DNA from: JAGPDF01 sp052035735
GTDB taxonomy: Bacteria > Acidobacteriota > Thermoanaerobaculia > Multivoradales > JAGPDF01
Assembly (NCBI GenBank): GCA_052035735.1
Contig: JBPOHI010000086.1
Span: forward strand, 1-64,000
Direction of reading: 5' to 3'
Length of the DNA: 64,000 nt
The notes under the pieces are model-generated. The model made no database searches and was not told the DNA's origin. It saw only the letters and a program-made list of their open reading frames with translations. Shown one piece after another: positions 16,208-27,251 of this stretch; the stretch's first letter is position 1, and each line of letters begins with the position of its first letter. A program made the translations under genes and the position numbers.

Positions 16208-17058
16208 CGCACGGAGGGCAGGTCGGCGCCACCGCGGCGGTAGCCTGCGGGATCGAACGTCGCGCCCGCGAAGCCCAGCGCGAAGAGCTCGGGCACGAGC
16301 GCCGGCCAGATGGCCGCCAGCCGCTCGACTTCGTCGCGACCCACTTCGACCCGCGCTCCGGCCGCTTCGTGGCGGACCCGCACGACGCGAAAGCCGCGCC
16401 CGAGCAGCAGCGCCTCGGCCCGCTCGACGCGGCGGAGCTTGCCCAGCGTCACCGGCTGACCGTGCGGAATTCGCGACGACAGGCAGGCGTTCGCCGGCTT
16501 GTCCCAGACGGAGAGACCGAGGCTGCTCGCGAGCGCGCGCACTTCGCTCTTCGTAGCGCCATGTGCGAGAAGCGGGCTGTCGACGCCCTGTTCGCGCACC
16601 GCGCGCAGGCCGGGCCGGTCCGGTCCCGGGTCGGAGGCGTTGGTGCCGTCGCAGACGCGCCCGATACCGCGCTCCCGGGCCAGCCGCACCATCGTTCCCA
16701 TCCGCATGCCCTGGCAGACGTAGCAGCGCCAAGCGGGATTGGCCACGTACTCGGGATCGTCGAGCTCGGAGTAGGTCACCACTTCGTGGGCGATGCCGAT
16801 CTCGGCAGCGAGGGCGCGCGCCTGCTCGAGCTCGATTCCGGAGAGCGTTTCGGCCGCCGCAGTCACCGCCAGGGCCCGCTGGCCGAGGGCGCGCTGTGCG
16901 AGCGCCGCGACGACCGCCGAGTCGACGCCGCCCGAGAACGCGACGAGCACAGAGCCGCCGCCGGCGAGGTCCCGCTCCAGCCCTTCGCGCAGCTCCAGGG
17001 TCCGCTCCTCCCTAGGGGGCAGCACCGCCACGCCGCCAGGCGCCACCTCTCCGCTCAC
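16204..17058 (-). CDS. larE: LarE-type sulfur transferase
   Basis: LarE installs sulfur on the pyridinium dinucleotide precursor of the nickel-pincer cofactor. 284 residues from a GTG at 17058 that overlaps the LOG gene stop (GTGA). The PP-loop SGGVDSA is at 42-48, and DGTNASDPGPDRPGLRAVRE at 137-156 is the LarE signature. Cysteines C112 and C115 (CYVC) and C192 (NACLSSR) form a three-cysteine pattern. That pattern is associated with LarE proteins that carry an iron-sulfur cluster rather than sacrificing a single cysteine; this assignment is inferred from spacing. Confidence 0.92.
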   Translation of the reverse strand: MSGEVAPGGVAVLPPREERTLELREGLERDLAGGGSVLVAFSGGVDSAVVAALAQRALGQRALAVTAAAETLSGIELEQARALAAEIGIAHEVVTYSELDDPEYVANPAWRCYVCQGMRMGTMVRLARERGIGRVCDGTNASDPGPDRPGLRAVREQGVDSPLLAHGATKSEVRALASSLGLSVWDKPANACLSSRIPHGQPVTLGKLRRVERAEALLLGRGFRVVRVRHEAAGARVEVGRDEVERLAAIWPALVPELFALGFAGATFDPAGYRRGGADLPSVR

Positions 17059-17639
17059 AGGCGCTCCTGCCCGGAAGGCGCCTGCGGCGCCGCAGAAGAG
17101 GCGGCGCTCGCCAGCTTCGACAACAGCACGGCGGGGTCGCTCGCGACCTTGAGCTGCGCCCGGTGATTCGCGGTCACGAATCCCTCGACGCAGGCGCGGT
17201 CGAGGAAGGCGAGCAGCGGATCGAAGAAGCCGCCGACGGAGAGCAGGCCACAGGGCTTCTGCTGCAGGCCGAGTTGCATCCAGGTCCACGCCTCGAAGAG
17301 CTCTTCGAGCGTGCCGAGGCCGCCGGGAAGAGCCACGAACGCGTCGGAGAGCGCCGCCATCTTCGCCTTGCGCTCGTGCATCGAGTCGACGAGATGGAGC
17401 TCCGAGAGCGCCGTATGGCCGAGCTCCCGCTCCTCCAGAAAGCGCGGCAGCACGCCGACCACCCGGCCTCCGGCGGCGAGCGCCGCGTCGGCGACGACGC
17501 CCATGAGGCCGACGTTGCCGCCGCCGTAGACGATCGTGAGACCGCGCCGCGCTACTTCTGTCGCGAACTGCGCCGCTGCCGCGCGATAGCTCTCGCCTCG
17601 CCCGGCGTGCGAGCCGCAGAAAACTCCGAGGCTCTTCAT
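17055..17639 (-). CDS. LOG-family protein (cytokinin riboside 5'-monophosphate phosphoribohydrolase-like)
   Basis: 194-residue Rossmann-like protein with VFCGSHAG at the N-terminus, GLTIVYGGGNVGLMGVVADAAL, the R/K-rich MHERKAKM helix and the defining PGGLGTLEE motif at 105-113. LOG enzymes release the base from nucleoside monophosphates; in bacteria many act as AMP or nucleotide phosphoribohydrolases. It is directly followed by larE in an overlapping arrangement and starts next to the gcvP stop. A link to nucleotide chemistry of the Lar pathway is possible but unproven. Confidence 0.92.
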   Translation of the reverse strand: MKSLGVFCGSHAGRGESYRAAAAQFATEVARRGLTIVYGGGNVGLMGVVADAALAAGGRVVGVLPRFLEERELGHTALSELHLVDSMHERKAKMAALSDAFVALPGGLGTLEELFEAWTWMQLGLQQKPCGLLSVGGFFDPLLAFLDRACVEGFVTANHRAQLKVASDPAVLLSKLASAASSAAPQAPSGQERL

Positions 17640-20537
<2,898 letters not shown>

Positions 20538-20538
20538 G

Positions 20539-20925
20539 TCAGTGCTTCCCTTGCTGCACGAACTCGCCGTAGGCCTCCGCGTCCATGAGCCCGTCGAGGT
20601 CCGACGAGGCGGAATAGCGGACCTTCACCAGCCAGCCGTCGACGTGCGGATCTTCGTTGATGAGCTCGGGATCGTCGGCGAGGGCTTCGTTGACCTCGAC
20701 GATCTCGCCGGCAATGGGGGTGAAGACCTCGGCGACCGCCTTGACCGACTCGATCGTCCCGATCTCGTCGCCGGCGTCGTAGACGTGCCCGACCTGCGGC
20801 AGCTCCACGAACACGACTTCGCCGAGCTCCTTCTGGGCGAAGTCCGTCACTCCCAGCACCGCGATGTCGTCTTCGACCCGCACCCATTCGTGTTCCGTCG
20901 TGTAGCGATAGTCATCCGGATACAT
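20539..20925 (-). CDS. gcvH: Glycine cleavage system H protein
   Basis: Lipoyl carrier that shuttles the aminomethyl group between GcvP, GcvT and the lipoamide dehydrogenase. 128 residues; the lipoylated lysine is K62 in GTIESVKAVAEV. Other hallmarks are EHEWVRVEDDIAVLGVTDFAQKELG and the downstream PIAGEIVEVNEAL. The ATG at 20925 is preceded by a GGGGAGA ribosome-binding site. It lies 52 nt after gcvT and one base before gcvP. Confidence 0.97.
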   Translation of the reverse strand: MYPDDYRYTTEHEWVRVEDDIAVLGVTDFAQKELGEVVFVELPQVGHVYDAGDEIGTIESVKAVAEVFTPIAGEIVEVNEALADDPELINEDPHVDGWLVKVRYSASSDLDGLMDAEAYGEFVQQGKH

Positions 20926-20977
20926 TGCGATCTCCCCTGGTGAATTCGTTGAGCGAGCCGGCCCGGAGCGGGCCGCG

Positions 20978-22084
20978 CTAGCGTGACCGTCGATAGAACG
21001 GAAGCGCGGTGACGCGGGCCGAAAGCAGCTTCCCGCGCACGTCGATCTCGATCGGCGTCCCCACGGCCGCCTTCGCGACGGGAACATAGGCCATGCCGAG
21101 CGCCTTCTCGAACGTCGGACTCCACGTCCCGCTGGTCACCACGCCGACCTGCTCTCCCCCACTCATGATGGAGCAGCCCTGGCGGGCGATGCCGCGCGAC
21201 TCGACCTCGAAGCCGACGAGATGGCGCATTTCGCCGCGCGCGCGGGCCGCGACGAGAGCCTCGCGGCCGACGAAGTCCCCCTTCTCGAGCTTGACGGTCC
21301 AGTCGAGGCGGGCGTCCCAGGGCGTCGTCGCGCGATCGATCTCGTGCCCGTAGAGCGCCATTCCGGCCTCGAGCCTCAAGGTATCGCGCGCGCCCAGGCC
21401 GGCGGGCACCAGCCCTGCCGACTCGCCGGCCGCGAAGAGCGCTCGCCAGAGAGCCCTCGCGTCCTGCGGGGCGACGAACAGCTCGAAACCGTCCTCGCCG
21501 GTGTAGCCAGTGCGCGAGATGAGCGTCTTCAAGCCCGCCACTTCGCCATGGGCGAAACCGTAGTACTTGATCGGCGCGAGGGGCGTGCCGGTCAGCGGCT
21601 GCAGGATCGCGACCGAGCGCGGGCCCTGCAGGGCGAGCAAGGCGAACTCGTCGGAGAGGTTCCGCAGCGTGACGCCCGCCGGCCGCTGAAGCGAGGCGAT
21701 CCACGCGAAGTCCCCCTCGATGTTCGAGGCGTTGACGACGAGCATGAACTCCTCGTCTCCCATGCGGTAGACCAGGAGGTCGTCGATGAACGTGCCTTCC
21801 GGCGTGAGCAGCGCGCTGTAGTGGATGCGACCGTGCGCGAGCTTGGCGGCATCGTTGGGCGTGAAGCTCTGCACGAACTCGAGCGCGCCGGGGCCGGCGA
21901 TCGCGAACTCCCCCATGTGCGAGCAGTCGAAGAGGCCCGCGGCGGTGCGGACCGCGCGATGTTCGTCGATCAGGCCCTTGTACTGCACCGGCATCTCCCA
22001 GCCGGCGAAATCGACCAGCTTGGCAGCGGCTTCGACGTGAGCTTCGTAGAGCGGTGTACGGCGCAGAATCGGATCGGCGGACAT
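20978..22084 (-). CDS. gcvT: Glycine cleavage system T protein (aminomethyltransferase)
   Basis: Transfers the methylene from the H-protein aminomethyl arm to tetrahydrofolate and releases ammonia. 368 residues with TPLYEAHVEAAAKLVDFAGWEMPVQY, FDCSHMGEF, RTGYTGEDGFELF, GLGARDTLRLEAGM and GVVTSGTWSPTFEKALGMAYV, all expected of GcvT. It is first in the minus-strand gcvTHP operon. The 94-nt upstream region shared with the divergent DUF1800 gene contains an imperfect hairpin (CCTAC/GTAGG, about 22153-22168), but I see no glycine riboswitch core. Confidence 0.97.
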   Translation of the reverse strand: MSADPILRRTPLYEAHVEAAAKLVDFAGWEMPVQYKGLIDEHRAVRTAAGLFDCSHMGEFAIAGPGALEFVQSFTPNDAAKLAHGRIHYSALLTPEGTFIDDLLVYRMGDEEFMLVVNASNIEGDFAWIASLQRPAGVTLRNLSDEFALLALQGPRSVAILQPLTGTPLAPIKYYGFAHGEVAGLKTLISRTGYTGEDGFELFVAPQDARALWRALFAAGESAGLVPAGLGARDTLRLEAGMALYGHEIDRATTPWDARLDWTVKLEKGDFVGREALVAARARGEMRHLVGFEVESRGIARQGCSIMSGGEQVGVVTSGTWSPTFEKALGMAYVPVAKAAVGTPIEIDVRGKLLSARVTALPFYRRSR

Positions 22085-22178
22085 GACACGGAAACTATAT
22101 CGCGGCGGGAATCCACCGGCGGCCTGTGACCTCGCTCACTTCGCCGCCGGCCTACCCGGAAGTAGGGTTCCCCATGAC

Positions 22179-23951
22179 ATGAACGCCAATTCGAGCCCTG
22201 CCCGTCCCCGGCGCGCCGCGTCCGCGCCACCGCCCCCTGCCGCAAGGTCGCGCCGCAGCCTCCTGCCGGCCCTCTCCGGGAGTGTCTACGAGCCCTCCCG
22301 TGTCATGCGCAGCCAGCCGCCCGGCGCCGTGCTGGCGCGCACCTCGTCGGAGGCCCTGACGCCGCCATCGATGGCGGTCCTGGCGCTCACCCGCCTGGCT
22401 TTCGGCCCGACCGAAGGCGAGATCGCCGCCTTCAACGCGCTCGGCGGTGACGATCTCACGCGGCTGACCGCCTGGGTGGACCAGCAGCTCGCGCCGGCGG
22501 CGATCGCCGACCCCGTCTGCGACGGCCGGCTCGCCGCCAGCGGTTTCTCGACCCTCGGCAAGTCGCTGACCCAACTCTTCGTCGATCACCATGTCGCCGA
22601 TCCCGACTGGTACGAGCGCATCCGCCCGGCGACCGAGACCGAGCTCGCCACCTGGACGCGGGCTGTCTACTCGAAGCGTCAGCTCTTCGAGGTGATGGTC
22701 GACTTCTGGCACAACCACTTCAACGTCTACGCGTGGGAGTTCATCGAGGCGCCGCTCTGGGTGCATCACGACCGCGACGTGATCCGCGCGCACGCGCTGG
22801 GAAACTTCCGCCAGATGCTGGAAGCGGTGGTCCAGTCGCCGGCGATGCTCGTCTACCTCGACAACTACATCAACTTCGCCGCCGAGACGGACGGCAACCC
22901 GGTGGGCTCCAACGAGAACTTCGCCCGCGAGCTCATCGAGCTGCACTGCCTCGGCGCGGAGAACTCCTACGGCAATACGCCGCGCGAGCAGGTTCCGGGC
23001 TATCCGAACCCGGTCGGCTACTGCCAGCAGGACGTGGTCGACGTGGCGCGCGCCCTGACCGGGTGGACCTTCGCCATCGACTGGGTGCAGTGGGACTGCT
23101 CCGAGGGCGGCGACAACGACGGCCACTTCTTCTACTGCGACGAGGCCCACGACACACTGCCGAAGCAGGTCCTGGGGACGGCGATCTCCGGCGGTGGAAC
23201 CGCCGCGAGCGACGGGCATGCCGTGCTCGATCGCCTCGCCTCGCACCCGGCCACCGGGCGTTTCGTCGCCCGCAAGCTCTGCCGCCGGCTGGTGGGCGAT
23301 TTCCCGCCACAGTCCCTGGTGGATTCGGCGGCCGCGCTGTTCACCGCCCAGTGGCAGGCGCCGGACCAGCTCCGCCAGGTCGTGCGCCACATCGCCCTGT
23401 CGAACGAGTTCCGCACGACCTGGGGGGAGAAGGTCAAGCGGCCGTTCGAAATTGCCGCCTCCGCCCTGCGCGCCGGCGGTGCCGACTTTCCCTTCACCAC
23501 CTTCGTCGCCGACGAGGACGCGGTCAACTCCTTCCGCTGGTACTTCGAGGCCGGCGGCCAGGCGCTCTTCTCCTGGCATCCGCCGAACGGCTATCCCGAC
23601 GTGCGCGGCGCCTGGCAGAGCGCCAATCCCCGCGTCGCACTCTGGCGGCTGGTCAACTGGCTGGTCGAGGAGGACGGCGCCGGCAACGACCGCTTCATCG
23701 GCATCGTCGCCTCGACGCTCGCCTCGCCGGCGCGCTCGGCCAGCGACATCGTCGACTTCTGGATTCCGCGCATCTACGGCCGCGCGCTCCCGGCTGCCGA
23801 TCGCGACGAGCTGGTCGACTTCATGGCGGCGGGTCACAATCCGGCTTTCGCCCTGCCCATCGACACCAATGACTGGCCGGACTACACGCAGGACCGGCTG
23901 CGCACCCTCGTCGGGCTGATGTTCATGTCACCCGAATTTCTCTGGCGCTGA
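22179..23951 (+). CDS. DUF1800 family protein (first copy)
   Basis: 590 residues. After a basic, Ala/Pro-rich N-terminus the DUF1800 domain begins at about residue 65 with AVLALTRLAFGPTEGEIAAFNALG and continues through VDFWHNHFNVYAW, NFARELIELHCLGAENSYG, GHAVLDRLASHPATGRFVARKLCRRLVGDFPP and FMSPEFLWR at the C-terminus. DUF1800 proteins are almost always paired with DUF1501 proteins in Acidobacteriota, Planctomycetes and Proteobacteria and are presumed exported; the biochemical role is unknown. It is followed 25 nt later by a DUF1501 gene. The two-gene module is repeated immediately downstream. Confidence 0.93.
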   Translation: MNANSSPARPRRAASAPPPPAARSRRSLLPALSGSVYEPSRVMRSQPPGAVLARTSSEALTPPSMAVLALTRLAFGPTEGEIAAFNALGGDDLTRLTAWVDQQLAPAAIADPVCDGRLAASGFSTLGKSLTQLFVDHHVADPDWYERIRPATETELATWTRAVYSKRQLFEVMVDFWHNHFNVYAWEFIEAPLWVHHDRDVIRAHALGNFRQMLEAVVQSPAMLVYLDNYINFAAETDGNPVGSNENFARELIELHCLGAENSYGNTPREQVPGYPNPVGYCQQDVVDVARALTGWTFAIDWVQWDCSEGGDNDGHFFYCDEAHDTLPKQVLGTAISGGGTAASDGHAVLDRLASHPATGRFVARKLCRRLVGDFPPQSLVDSAAALFTAQWQAPDQLRQVVRHIALSNEFRTTWGEKVKRPFEIAASALRAGGADFPFTTFVADEDAVNSFRWYFEAGGQALFSWHPPNGYPDVRGAWQSANPRVALWRLVNWLVEEDGAGNDRFIGIVASTLASPARSASDIVDFWIPRIYGRALPAADRDELVDFMAAGHNPAFALPIDTNDWPDYTQDRLRTLVGLMFMSPEFLWR

Positions 23952-23976
23952 TCCGGCCACGTCACGGAGATCGAAA

Positions 23977-25356
23977 ATGTACCAGCCCACACGCCGCGGC
24001 TTCGTCGTCGGCTGCTCGACCGCCATCGCGAGCCTCGCGGGATCGCGCTTCAACTCGTTCGCCTTCGCCCAGGGGGGCGGTAGCCTCGGCACGTTCAACG
24101 ACGAGATCCTGGTGGTCCTCTTTCTGCGCGGAGGCCAGGACGGTCTCAATCTCATCGTGCCCACCGGCGGCGCGTCGAACGACCGGCAGCACTACGAGCT
24201 CGCGCGCCCGAATCTTCGCATCCCGGTCTCGGGAGCGGGAGCGGCGCTCCCCCTCGGGGCGCTCGGCGCCACCAGCTTCGGCATGCATCCGGGAGCGGCG
24301 CCGCTGCACGAGCTGTTCCAGGACGGCAAATTGTCGATCGTCACTGCCTGCGGCATGGCGGCCAACGAACGCAGCCATTTCGATTCGATGAACTGGATGG
24401 AGCTCGGAACTCCGGGGGTGAGCAACATCACCGACGGCTGGCTGACGCGCCACTTCCGGTCGGCGGACAACCTGCCGTCGGAGATCATCATGCCGTCGCT
24501 CGCGGTGGGCGGCACCCAGACGATCTCGCTGCTCGCGAGCTACGACACGATCAACCTGTCGAGCGTCGATTCGTTCTCCCTGTCGACCGGGCCGTGGGCC
24601 TGGCGCAGCTCGCAGCGCACGGCGCTCCGGCACCTCTACGCCGGCGGCACGAGCTTCCTCCACCAGACGGGGCTGCAGGCGCTCGACGCCGTCGACATCA
24701 TCGAGCTCTACGCCAGCGGCGCCTACACACCCGCCAACGGCGCGGTCTACCCCCAGACCTGGTTCGGCGAGAACCTGCGGACGATCGCGCAGATGACCAA
24801 GCTCGATCTCGGGCTGCGGGTCGCGACGCTCGACCTCGGCGGCTGGGACACGCACGAGAACCAGGGCAACGCCAGCGGCGGCATGTACGCCGGGCTGGTC
24901 GAGGAGCTGGCGCAGGGGCTCGCCGCGCTCTACACCGATCTCGACGGCGCCGGCGCGGCCAACTACACGCAGCGCCTGACCGTCGTCGTGATGAGCGAGT
25001 TCGGGAGGCGCGTCTTCGAGAACGCCGACAGCGGCACCGACCACGGCCACGGCAACAACATGCTGGTGCTCTCCGGCAACGCCCTGGGCGGCCTGCACGG
25101 CAGCTGGCCGGGCCTCGCCGACGAGCAGTTGAACGACGGCGATGTCGAGGTCACCACCGACTTCCGCCGTGTGCTGTCGGAGATTCTGATCCGCCGCCTG
25201 GGCAATCCCCATCTCGGCACCGTCTTCCCCGGCTATCAGGCCTACAGCCCGCTCGGCGTGGTGAGCGGTGCCGACCTGCCGCCGATCGGCGCCGACCTCT
25301 TTACCGACGGCTTCGAGAGCGGCGACCCGGGCCAGTGGAGCGCGGTCGGCGGCTGA
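23977..25356 (+). CDS. DUF1501 family protein, Tat-exported, with C-terminal DGFE motif (first copy)
   Basis: 459 residues. The N-terminus MYQPTRRGFVVGCSTAIASLAG has a twin-arginine motif and short hydrophobic core, predicting Tat export of a folded protein. DUF1501 belongs to the alkaline phosphatase/sulfatase-like superfamily. Signatures here are ILVVLFLRGGQDGLNLIVP, RSHFDSMNWMELG, TLDLGGWDTHENQG and VVVMSEFGRRVFENADSGTDHGHG. The C-terminus ends LFTDGFESGDPGQWSAVGG, after a short linker following the domain. It pairs with the upstream DUF1800 gene in one operon. Confidence 0.93.
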   Translation: MYQPTRRGFVVGCSTAIASLAGSRFNSFAFAQGGGSLGTFNDEILVVLFLRGGQDGLNLIVPTGGASNDRQHYELARPNLRIPVSGAGAALPLGALGATSFGMHPGAAPLHELFQDGKLSIVTACGMAANERSHFDSMNWMELGTPGVSNITDGWLTRHFRSADNLPSEIIMPSLAVGGTQTISLLASYDTINLSSVDSFSLSTGPWAWRSSQRTALRHLYAGGTSFLHQTGLQALDAVDIIELYASGAYTPANGAVYPQTWFGENLRTIAQMTKLDLGLRVATLDLGGWDTHENQGNASGGMYAGLVEELAQGLAALYTDLDGAGAANYTQRLTVVVMSEFGRRVFENADSGTDHGHGNNMLVLSGNALGGLHGSWPGLADEQLNDGDVEVTTDFRRVLSEILIRRLGNPHLGTVFPGYQAYSPLGVVSGADLPPIGADLFTDGFESGDPGQWSAVGG

Positions 25357-25463
25357 GTCCGGCAGCAGGCTGCGTCTCCTGTGGACTCGTCCATATGCGC
25401 CGCCAGCGCGGGAAACTAACCTCTCGACGAGCGACGAACTCGCAGATCTCCGGGAGAGCCCGC

Positions 25464-27239
25464 ATGACGCAAGCTACTGCCATCCCTCGCTACCGGCCCG
25501 GCCTCTCGCGCCGCGACCTGCTCCCTCCGCTCGCTCCGGCTACGCCGGACGAGTCGCAGAACGAGCAGGCGCCTCCGAGCCGGGCCCCGTTGGAGTTCCC
25601 CGGCATCGCGCTGGTGGCCCTCAACCGCATGGGATTCGGTCCCCGTCCCGGCGACCTCCCGGCCTTCGAGGCCCTCGGCGCGGACGACGATGCGCGGCTC
25701 TCGGCCTATGTCCAGCAGCAGCTCAACCCCGACCCGGTCGAAGCCAACGACACCGAGTACCATCAGCGCCGCAACGGCCTCAACGGCTACCCCAATCCGG
25801 GCTTCACGACGCTGGGCAAGTCGCTCACCCAGCTCTGGCAGGACCACCAGACCGGCGGCACCCAGCGCTCCCGCCCGGTGGAGGAGACGCGGCTCGACAC
25901 CTACCTCCGCATGGTCTACAGCAAGTGGCAGCTGCGCGAGGTGCTGGCCGACTTCTGGCTGAACCACTTCAACATCTACGGCTTCGAGATGTACACCCAG
26001 GAGACCTTCGTCCACTACGACCGGGACGTCATCCGGCCCAACATTTTCGGCAACTTCCGGGACATGCTGGAGGCGGTGGCGCGCAGCACGTCGATGCTCT
26101 ACTACCTCGACAACTACACCAACACGCGCAACGGTCCGAACGAGAACTGGGCGCGGGAGCTCTTCGAGCTGCACACCCTCGGAGCCGAGAACTACTACGG
26201 TGTCGGTTTGCAGTCGGGCGTCCCGCTGTGGTCCCCCGGCATGCTCTGGCCGGCCGGAACACCGAGCGCCGGCGACGATATCCCCGCCGGCTACGTCGAC
26301 AACGACGTCTACGAAACCGCCCGCTGCTTCACCGGCTGGAGCGTCTCGGGAACGCTCGGGACCTTCCTCTACAACGCCGGCAACCACGACAACTTCCAGA
26401 AGGCCGTGCTGTCGCTGGGCGACGTCAACATCCCCCCCAACCAGGCGGACGAGAAGGACGGCGAGGACATCCTGACGATGCTCGCCGCGCACCCGGGAAC
26501 CGGTCGCCACGTCGCCCGCAAGCTCTGCCGCCGGCTGATCTCCGACACCCCGCCGCAGGCGCTGGTCGAAGCGGTGGGCGATCTGTTCACCGCGCAGTGG
26601 CAGGCGCCCGACCAGCTGAAGCAGGTCTACGAAGCGATCCTGACGTCGACGGAGTTCCGGACCACCTGGGGCGAGAAGATCAAGCGCCCGGTCGAGTTCT
26701 CGGTCAGCGCGATGCGCGCGCTCGCCGCCAACTGGAACTTCGGCTACACCAGTCAGGATCCGCTCACCGTCGAGCCGGACACCTCGAGCTTCCTCTCGCG
26801 TCAGACCAAGACCGGTCACAACCTCTTCGCGCGCATCCCTCCCGACGGCTTCGGCGATCTCGAGGAGTTCTGGTCGGGCACGAACACGCGGCTGCAGTGC
26901 TGGCGTCTCGGCAGCTGGCTGATCGACCAGGACATCGACGGCGCGAGCGCGACCGACGACTTCCGGCTCGACGTTCTCGGGCAGACCTATGCCGCCTTTC
27001 CCGCCATCCCCCACCAAGCGAGCTCGGAGCAACTCGTCGACTTCTGGATCGGCCGGGTCTTCGGTCGGGCGCTCGAAACGGCACAGCGTGAGGAACTGGT
27101 CGACTTCATGGCCCAGGGCAACAGCCCGACCCAGGCGCTGCTGCTCGACGGCACCTCCTCGACGGCGATCGCGGTGCGTGCCCGTCTGCGCGCCCTCGTC
27201 GGCCTGATCTTCATGACCCCCGAATTTCTCTTGAAGTAG
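25464..27239 (+). CDS. DUF1800 family protein (second copy)
   Basis: 591 residues, a paralogue of the protein encoded at 22179-23951. It shares ALNRMGFGPRPGDLPAFEALGADD, FTTLGKSLTQLWQDH, NHFNIYGFEMY, NENWARELFELHTLGAENYYG, HPGTGRHVARKLCRRLISDTPP, TTWGEKIKRPVEF and the final FMTPEFLLK. It carries an additional stretch around residues 250-280 (VPLWSPGMLWPAG) not present in the first copy. The ATG at 25464 gives an N-terminus RRDLLPPLAPATPDE that could be a weak export signal. It lies 107 nt after the first DUF1501 gene and 12 nt before the second. Confidence 0.93.
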   Translation: MTQATAIPRYRPGLSRRDLLPPLAPATPDESQNEQAPPSRAPLEFPGIALVALNRMGFGPRPGDLPAFEALGADDDARLSAYVQQQLNPDPVEANDTEYHQRRNGLNGYPNPGFTTLGKSLTQLWQDHQTGGTQRSRPVEETRLDTYLRMVYSKWQLREVLADFWLNHFNIYGFEMYTQETFVHYDRDVIRPNIFGNFRDMLEAVARSTSMLYYLDNYTNTRNGPNENWARELFELHTLGAENYYGVGLQSGVPLWSPGMLWPAGTPSAGDDIPAGYVDNDVYETARCFTGWSVSGTLGTFLYNAGNHDNFQKAVLSLGDVNIPPNQADEKDGEDILTMLAAHPGTGRHVARKLCRRLISDTPPQALVEAVGDLFTAQWQAPDQLKQVYEAILTSTEFRTTWGEKIKRPVEFSVSAMRALAANWNFGYTSQDPLTVEPDTSSFLSRQTKTGHNLFARIPPDGFGDLEEFWSGTNTRLQCWRLGSWLIDQDIDGASATDDFRLDVLGQTYAAFPAIPHQASSEQLVDFWIGRVFGRALETAQREELVDFMAQGNSPTQALLLDGTSSTAIAVRARLRALVGLIFMTPEFLLK

Positions 27240-27251
27240 GAGAGCCACGAC

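Noticed and set aside
22085..22178. Glycine riboswitch upstream of gcvT
   Set aside because: The 94-nt divergent gap is too short for a tandem riboswitch plus promoter and shows none of the conserved core sequences; only a small imperfect hairpin is present.
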